Source: Sedimentisphaerales bacterium (GTDB lineage Bacteria; Planctomycetota; Phycisphaerae; Sedimentisphaerales; SM23-30). From it: 10,274 nt of DNA. This document shows, piece by piece, positions 5,920-10,274 of the stretch (position 1 is its first letter; each line of letters starts with the position of its first letter). The stretch is from contig JAFGDI010000122.1 in assembly GCA_016932145.1 (NCBI GenBank), positions 1-10,274 of the forward strand, in the 5' to 3' direction. The translations under genes were made by a program, and so were the position numbers. The notes beneath the pieces are model-generated. The model saw only the letters and a list, made by a program, of their open reading frames with translations. It searched no databases and was not told the origin of the DNA.

Positions 5920-7233
5920 TTATCTAACTTTATTAACTGTCAAACCTGAGAATATTTTCGGGTAGAAGAAAGTTGATTTTTGCGGCATTTTTTCGCCGGT
6001 GGCGGCAACATCTTCAACAGATGAAGGCGGTACGGTATTCATCAGGAAGAGCCCTTGCGATTCGCCGCGATCAACCTTGTCGATAGCATACATAACGGCA
6101 TCGCCCAGGTCCTTGATATAATCTACATTACTCTCAGCTTCCAGAGCCGCCTGGTCTATGCCCAGATGCTGCTCAAGTATCGCCTTATGCAGAATTGATA
6201 CATCCAGATTACGCCATGCCTTACCGTTTTCCGGGGCCAGATCGTCCATGATCGCGACATCTTTGAGTGTGGCGATATAGAAAGCACCATCATTGAAGTA
6301 CATACCAAAGGCGTGATTACCAGTTTCCAGCTCGATCTTCATGGCATCGATAACATCTTTGAGTTTGTTCTTTTTGTCAACAATGTCGCTGTAGTCCATG
6401 CGGGCGATATCGAAGTCATTGCTCATAGCGGTCATGAGTTTGCCGGCATCGAAATTTTTCACATCGCGGATCAAGCGGTGGGTTGGCAATACTACCAGAC
6501 CTTCGTTATGAGTGTTGACAAAAGTCATCATGCAATATTTGGTAGATTCCAGCTTACTCTCATTCATGAAGTTAAGCGAAGTCTCATAGCGATGGTGGCC
6601 ATCAGCGATGAAAACATTCTTCTGTTCCAGTGTGGTCTGCATGGTCTTAATGTCGGTAGGGTCGGTGATGGTATAAAGCTCGTGAACCACGCCGTCATCG
6701 TCAGTACCCTTGAGCACTGCTGTACCATTGCATGCTCTGGCCAGAATAGCATCGATAGTCTTTTCCGGGTCAGAGTAGAGCATGAATATCTGACCTTCCT
6801 GTATGCCGGTTGCCCGCATCAGGTTCAGTCGGTCAGCTTTTGGGCCTGCCAGAGTCTTTTCGTGCGGCTTTATATTTCCGCCGTATTCCTGTAATTCTCC
6901 CAGCCCGATAAAGCCGGTCCGGCGATAACTTTCGCCATTAACGGTAAAAAGCTGAGAATAGACATAGAATGATTCAGTTTTGTCCTGGGCCAGAGCGCCA
7001 TCACTCAGGAAGTCTGCCAGATGGGCCGCAGCACGAGTATAGACATTGCTGTTGGCATTGTCGGTGTCGTATTGCTTGCCGCACATGATGCGAACTATAT
7101 TATAAGGATTGCGCTGATAAAGCTCTTCCTGCTGATCTTTGTCAATTACATCATAAGGCGGAGCGATACAAGCCCCTGCATCATGAGTAACATTGCCATC
7201 GAAACGGTAGGCACAAAACGGTTTTACTTTCAT
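5920..7233 (-). CDS. DUF1015 family protein, in a unit with serC
   Basis: This 437-residue protein is a full-length DUF1015 member with no signal peptide or membrane segment, so probably cytosolic. Recognisable motifs are IAPPYDVID (23-31), PHEKTLAGPKADR (123-135), IADGHHRYETSLNF (209-222), LPTHRLI (249-255) and KSTFFYPK (419-426). The HEKT and DGHHRYE blocks hold the residues most likely to bind a ligand or metal. The biochemical role is not established. As I recall, genes of this family often lie next to serA or serC, and the arrangement here agrees, so a link to serine metabolism is a reasonable inference. AGGAA lies six bases before the ATG. It is the first gene of its unit, after a strong promoter and a structured leader. 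Confidence 0.9.
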   Translation of the reverse strand: MKVKPFCAYRFDGNVTHDAGACIAPPYDVIDKDQQEELYQRNPYNIVRIMCGKQYDTDNANSNVYTRAAAHLADFLSDGALAQDKTESFYVYSQLFTVNGESYRRTGFIGLGELQEYGGNIKPHEKTLAGPKADRLNLMRATGIQEGQIFMLYSDPEKTIDAILARACNGTAVLKGTDDDGVVHELYTITDPTDIKTMQTTLEQKNVFIADGHHRYETSLNFMNESKLESTKYCMMTFVNTHNEGLVVLPTHRLIRDVKNFDAGKLMTAMSNDFDIARMDYSDIVDKKNKLKDVIDAMKIELETGNHAFGMYFNDGAFYIATLKDVAIMDDLAPENGKAWRNLDVSILHKAILEQHLGIDQAALEAESNVDYIKDLGDAVMYAIDKVDRGESQGLFLMNTVPPSSVEDVAATGEKMPQKSTFFYPKIFSGLTVNKVR

Positions 7234-7265
7234 CTTATTTCCTGTATCTTCTTATCTGACAATCA

Positions 7266-7355
7266 CTTCCGAGCTACACGCCCGGAAGGGGCTCTTATTT
7301 CTTATTTTGACTATATTCTGCTATACCCCATGCTTCCTTGCAAAGCAGCAGAATA
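7266..7355 (-). promoter_or_regulatory. Structured 5' leader of the DUF1015-serC message
   Basis: The predicted transcript starts near 7357 and has about 124 untranslated bases. Two hairpins are visible on the minus strand. The first pairs TATTCTGCT (7355-7347) with AGCAGAATA (7322-7314) over 9 bp, with a small GCTT/AAGC helix in its loop. The second pairs CTTCCGGGC (7288-7280) with GCTCGGAAG (7274-7266) over 9 bp including one G-U, with a GTGTA loop. Neither ends in a T-run. I do not recognise a known riboswitch. The leader may be regulatory or may only protect the mRNA. Confidence 0.4.
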
Positions 7356-7363
7356 AGGCCGGT

Positions 7364-7392
7364 ATTATACCGCTATAGCACTATTTAGTCAA
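7364..7392 (-). promoter_or_regulatory. Strong sigma70-like promoter of the DUF1015-serC unit
   Basis: On the minus strand TTGACT (7392-7387) is followed after exactly 17 bases by a perfect TATAAT (7369-7364). It is the best promoter in the window, well placed between the terminator of the upstream gene and the DUF1015 gene. An A+T-rich inverted repeat (7408-7429) lies just upstream of the -35. Confidence 0.8.
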
Positions 7393-7407
7393 TTCCAGAA
7401 CCGGAAA

Positions 7408-7429
7408 AATTGATATTTTTTTATCAATT
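7408..7429. repeat. A+T-rich inverted repeat upstream of the -35
   Basis: AATTGATA (7408-7415) and TATCAATT (7422-7429) form a perfect 8-bp inverted repeat around six T. It lies about 50-70 bases before the predicted start point, where activators or UP-element contacts occur. With such low complexity it may also be chance. Confidence 0.3.
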
Positions 7430-7495
7430 AAGAGCTAATGCTATTAATTTCGTATAGTTATGTTATATCTGCTACAAAAAAAATATAAAGGTTAC

Positions 7496-7542
7496 AAAAA
7501 AACAGCAGGCGAAAGACGCATGTATAACGCATCTTTCGCCTG
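7496..7542 (-). terminator. Intrinsic terminator of the 810-residue secreted-protein gene
   Basis: A stem of about 16 bp pairs 7506-7521 with 7527-7542, and on the minus strand it is followed after three bases by seven T (7502-7496). Two positions (7517/7531 and 7520/7528) are G-U pairs in the minus-strand RNA but would be mismatches in plus-strand RNA. This agrees with use by the leftward gene, which stops 31 bases upstream. Confidence 0.88.
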
Positions 7543-7573
7543 TTAAAAAAAGGAAAACATTGTACCGGTTACT

Positions 7574-10006
7574 TTATTTCTTACTCAGCTTCACTTCCAC
7601 CTGGCCAATGTCGAGTACCTCATCACTGCGCCCGTTGGGCATGGGTTTAACTGTGAAATCGATTTTTGCTACACCAACTTGCATCCAGCCACATCTGGAT
7701 TGAGATTCAGTGGCAGTGATTTCAAGGGAGTAATTTCCCGCTGGTATGTCGTCAAATCTGAAAGTGCCGTCATGGTTCACCTTGCAGGCATAACGCATAA
7801 CAGACTTTTGTACCTTAAATTTGTTTACTTCCGATTGCAATTTATCTATTACCCCCGGTTTTTCTTCCAGTCGAGCGCCGTGTTCATAATCCCAGTATAT
7901 CTCACCCTGAAAATCAGCTGGAGGTAAGACCTTGCCGATAACCGGCCTGCCTTTTCCTCCAATATTCACAGTTGCCTTCTGGCCAGGCATAAGCTCTAGT
8001 GTCTGGCTATGACTGGCAGTTGATGATCTTTGCTCCATATCCAGATATGTCCGACGACCAACTGATATTTTGCCGGATTGAACCTGACTGGCGATAAAAT
8101 AGCCGTTTGGGTCAGCGTCAGTATAGCCATGCCATGATATGCAACAGAAAGGATCGCTGCTGTAATATTCGGCATTAGAAATGTACACACACCCATTTCT
8201 TTCTGGTTGGTCGCCCAATATTATTTTGCCTTCAACAATTGCCCAGGGTTGTAGTTGTACTATCGAGTTAGCTGTCAGTTGTTTGTTGGTTATCTGGGCA
8301 TAGCCAGTTTCTGCCAGAGCAATGACCACATAATCTTTGTTTTGCGGTTGAAATGAGAAAGAGCCTTCAGTGTCAGTTTTAACTTTTATCGCAGCTTCGT
8401 TACCGACCTTGCCATTTTCTATATAAAGATTCTCATCTTTCGGGCAGATGGCCAATGTCGCCCCAACTGCCGGGCTGCCGTCTGGGTTGAGCACTTTTCC
8501 TGATGGGCCGGAACCCTTTTCCAATGTGAAGTTAATCTCGATCTGCCCTTCGTCAGGTTTGAATATGCGAGACTCCTGCGGCAGATAGCCATCAGCTACA
8601 GCCTGCAATTTAAATCCGGGGTAGGGGTAATCGCAACGCAACAGGTAAGTACCATCATCGGCCATAACCAGTTCACGGTCTCTTTGCCAATGGGTCTGTG
8701 TGCTGTTAATATCGAACACCAGGCCTTTGGTCAGTTTTGCTCCTTTGATAAGCTCGCCCGTCCCGGCATCTTTTATACTGCCGCTTACTACCAGCTCCGG
8801 CAGTAATGTCAATGAATGTTCGGTATCGCCAGCTACCAGCGGCGTATTTCTCAGGCTCATATAACCTTTTGGGTATATATCATACTTAACTTCATCCGCC
8901 GGGGCACTGTTCCAGACGAAGCGGCCTTCAGCATCGGTTCTGCCATACCAGCTTATCGACCGATGACCACGCCAATCATCGGCGGTTATCGGAATATCTT
9001 TTAATGGCTTACCATCTTTGTCAAATATCTGGCCTTTAATTGTGTGGCCTTTTTCCAGACAGAAATTTACCGGGCCAAGCTCTGGTGATACTTCTATCTC
9101 TTTCAGGTCGGGTGCATAATATTCACCGGCCTTTGCTCGTGGGGTAAGGTTAAATTCCGGCTGGCATGAGCGATTACTGCCATTGCCATCTGGAACGCTG
9201 ACAGTCAATATCATTTGGCCCGGCTTGCAGTTATCAAAGCGATAATAACCACTGGCATCAGTTTTAGTAAGAGGATAATCTGACCCGTGGCGGTCGGAAC
9301 CCTGAGCAACTTCAGCACCAGCCAGCGGCTTGCCTGCCTGATTGGTAACATGGCCTGCAACTGTAAGTCCTTTCTTCATTACCATTATGCCGGTCAGATC
9401 ACGCAGCTTCTCCATAGAGGGCTTGGGGGTAGAGCCGTACATCGGGTCGCTTATATAATCATCGTGAACAAGTTTGATCCACACCTCGTCAAGTTCGGCT
9501 GGCATGATATTACATTTCCATTTACCCTGACCATCGGTAAATACTTCATAGTCCCAGATACTGCACCGCTCGATTTCGCCATCGCTGGGTACCAGCAGAT
9601 TAACTCGAACACCGCTGATTGGTTTGCCCTCTTCATTTTGAATGATACCGCCAATGTCAGTACCTTTCTCAAGGTGCATAATATATTGTTCTGGTATTAT
9701 AACTTTGCTTGTGTCGTTACGCCATGTAACTTTGGTTGGCACATAGCCGGCAGTGCGGACACTTATATTGAAGTAGCCTGGCGTCTCGGCAGGCAGTTCA
9801 ACTATATGCAGACCGTCAATATCAGTCCGGGCTGTGTATTCCTTATCATTGACCCTGATATTCAGATCAACTTCACCCAGCGGAAAGCCGCCCGCTTTAT
9901 CAACTACCCGAAACTCAAACTTTCTGCCCTCATCTGCCCCTAATATATTCACCAGCAGCGAAAGCATAACCAACAAAACGCCAACCAACATCATCTTGAT
10001 CTTCAT
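7574..10006 (-). CDS. Secreted multi-domain protein with carboxypeptidase-regulatory-like repeats
   Basis: The 810-residue product starts with a basic and hydrophobic signal peptide (1-24, cleavage probably after ILGA). The rest is a chain of about eight beta-sandwich modules of the carboxypeptidase regulatory-like type. Each opens with a G-x-(I/V)-x-(D/N)-x-x-G-x-P-(I/L) strand and closes with T-D-x-x-G-x-(Y/F). They start near residues 29, 116, 214, 321, 405, 499, 588 and 687. Clear examples are VTNQAGKPLAGAEV (220-233) and IFDKDGKPLKDIPI (327-340). The last module ends in HDGTFRFDDIPAGNYSLEI (745-763). No catalytic domain, membrane anchor or sorting signal is visible, so it is probably exported and acts in binding or structure. 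Ligand unknown. AAAGGG precedes the ATG. It has its own terminator; no convincing promoter was found upstream. Confidence 0.85.
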   Translation of the reverse strand: MKIKMMLVGVLLVMLSLLVNILGADEGRKFEFRVVDKAGGFPLGEVDLNIRVNDKEYTARTDIDGLHIVELPAETPGYFNISVRTAGYVPTKVTWRNDTSKVIIPEQYIMHLEKGTDIGGIIQNEEGKPISGVRVNLLVPSDGEIERCSIWDYEVFTDGQGKWKCNIMPAELDEVWIKLVHDDYISDPMYGSTPKPSMEKLRDLTGIMVMKKGLTVAGHVTNQAGKPLAGAEVAQGSDRHGSDYPLTKTDASGYYRFDNCKPGQMILTVSVPDGNGSNRSCQPEFNLTPRAKAGEYYAPDLKEIEVSPELGPVNFCLEKGHTIKGQIFDKDGKPLKDIPITADDWRGHRSISWYGRTDAEGRFVWNSAPADEVKYDIYPKGYMSLRNTPLVAGDTEHSLTLLPELVVSGSIKDAGTGELIKGAKLTKGLVFDINSTQTHWQRDRELVMADDGTYLLRCDYPYPGFKLQAVADGYLPQESRIFKPDEGQIEINFTLEKGSGPSGKVLNPDGSPAVGATLAICPKDENLYIENGKVGNEAAIKVKTDTEGSFSFQPQNKDYVVIALAETGYAQITNKQLTANSIVQLQPWAIVEGKIILGDQPERNGCVYISNAEYYSSDPFCCISWHGYTDADPNGYFIASQVQSGKISVGRRTYLDMEQRSSTASHSQTLELMPGQKATVNIGGKGRPVIGKVLPPADFQGEIYWDYEHGARLEEKPGVIDKLQSEVNKFKVQKSVMRYACKVNHDGTFRFDDIPAGNYSLEITATESQSRCGWMQVGVAKIDFTVKPMPNGRSDEVLDIGQVEVKLSKK

Positions 10007-10064
10007 AACAAAGCCCTTTCAATATTAATCCGGCATCCACTACCAGTGTTGCCATATTTTGTAG

Positions 10065-10094
10065 GGTGGACAATTCCCTTCAGGGTTGTCCACC
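10065..10094. repeat. Intergenic palindrome upstream of the secreted-protein gene
   Basis: GGTGGACAA (10065-10073) and TTGTCCACC (10086-10094) pair perfectly. CCC/GGG extends the stem around a TTCA loop, with two bulged T. Neither strand has a T-run after it. It resembles GTAGGGTGG...CCACC intergenic palindromes that I recall from other bacteria. A dispersed REP-like or MITE-like element is likely, but it could also act on the downstream gene, whose start is 59 bases away. Confidence 0.5.
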
Positions 10095-10137
10095 AAATGC
10101 TCGTACAAAAGCCACAAATTTGGAGTGTATCGAAATG

Positions 10138-10274
10138 TCATTCGCCCGATTTATCAGTCTCGTTTTCAGCGTCACTCCCGGCATGATGCCGGGCTATTGC
10201 TTGTAGCGATGGTATGATTTCATATATCTCCTCAGCAAATTTCGCCCGCATTTTCGCACGCATAGTTATATCGC
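10138..10274 (-). CDS. C-terminal end of an unidentified gene (partial at the right edge)
   Basis: An open frame enters from the right edge and ends at TGA 10140-10138, giving at least 44 residues. It includes MRAKFAEEIYEIIPSLQAIA, an amphipathic helix-like stretch, and an acidic polar tail (GSDAENETDKSGE). It may be the end of a longer protein or a small protein starting at ATG 10263 or 10251; no good ribosome binding site precedes these. The palindrome at 10177-10193 lies inside it and encodes RHHAG, so either the repeat was inserted in frame or the frame is accidental. No family is recognised. Confidence 0.4.
   Translation of the reverse strand, partial: DITMRAKMRAKFAEEIYEIIPSLQAIARHHAGSDAENETDKSGE
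10177..10193. repeat. Perfect CCCGGCAT/ATGCCGGG palindrome
   Basis: Two 8-base arms flank a single base with no mismatch. There is no T-run on either side, so it is not an ordinary terminator. G+C-rich palindromes of this form are common as short dispersed repeats. It lies within a possible partial reading frame. Confidence 0.45.

Noticed and set aside
6313..6894. Plus-strand frame of 193 codons opposite the DUF1015 gene
   Set aside because: It lies wholly antisense to a well-conserved gene, has no ribosome binding site of note and resembles no family. Similar antisense frames opposite serC and the 810-residue gene were rejected for the same reason.
10207..10233. Nine-codon leader peptide behind GAGGAG
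   Set aside because: GAGGAG-ATAT-ATG is a good start signal, but the peptide (MKSYHRYKQ) has no runs of a regulatory amino acid and ends before the palindrome without an attenuator T-run.
10020..10274. CRISPR array or tRNA in the right intergenic region
   Set aside because: Only two unrelated palindromes are present, with no direct repeats at regular spacing and no cloverleaf.

Overview
The window is bacterial and almost entirely coded on the minus strand. The genes suggest a free-living bacterium with a sodium-pumping NADH:quinone reductase (NQR), serine biosynthesis and large secreted proteins built from carboxypeptidase-regulatory-like repeats. That last protein type, the interspersed palindromes and the mixed base composition would fit a Planctomycetota or other PVC-group bacterium. 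This placement is a low-confidence inference, because there is no rRNA or other marker here.

Reading along the minus strand (right to left), the window opens with the end of an unidentified gene (10274-10138). An intergenic region with a strong palindrome follows, then an 810-residue secreted repeat protein (10006-7574) closed by a clear terminator. Next is a well-formed sigma70-type promoter with a structured leader of about 120 nt, driving a DUF1015 gene (7233-5920) and serC (5848-4757). That unit also ends in a textbook terminator. A third unit starts at an extended -10 promoter overlapped by a perfect 17-bp palindrome. It encodes a secreted protein of unknown function (4574-3528), nqrA (3503-2136) and nqrB (2139-1030), and it may continue into a low-GC DUF3800 gene (977-231), since no terminator separates them.

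The left 230 bases hold two promoters pointing away from each other. The leftward one leads out of the window. The rightward one is a TTGACA-17-TACATT promoter placed exactly before a compact inverted repeat and a run of nine T. Together these predict a free-standing structured RNA of about 61 nt that ends just beyond the 3' end of the DUF3800 gene.

The most interesting points are: (1) the NqrA homologue has eight cysteines in two CxxCxxCxxxC motifs, as in RnfC, where classical NqrA has lost them; (2) nqrA and nqrB stand without nqrCDEF and share a unit with an unknown secreted protein; (3) the predicted small RNA convergent with the DUF3800 gene; (4) the structured leader of the DUF1015-serC unit; and (5) several intergenic palindromes that look like dispersed repeats.
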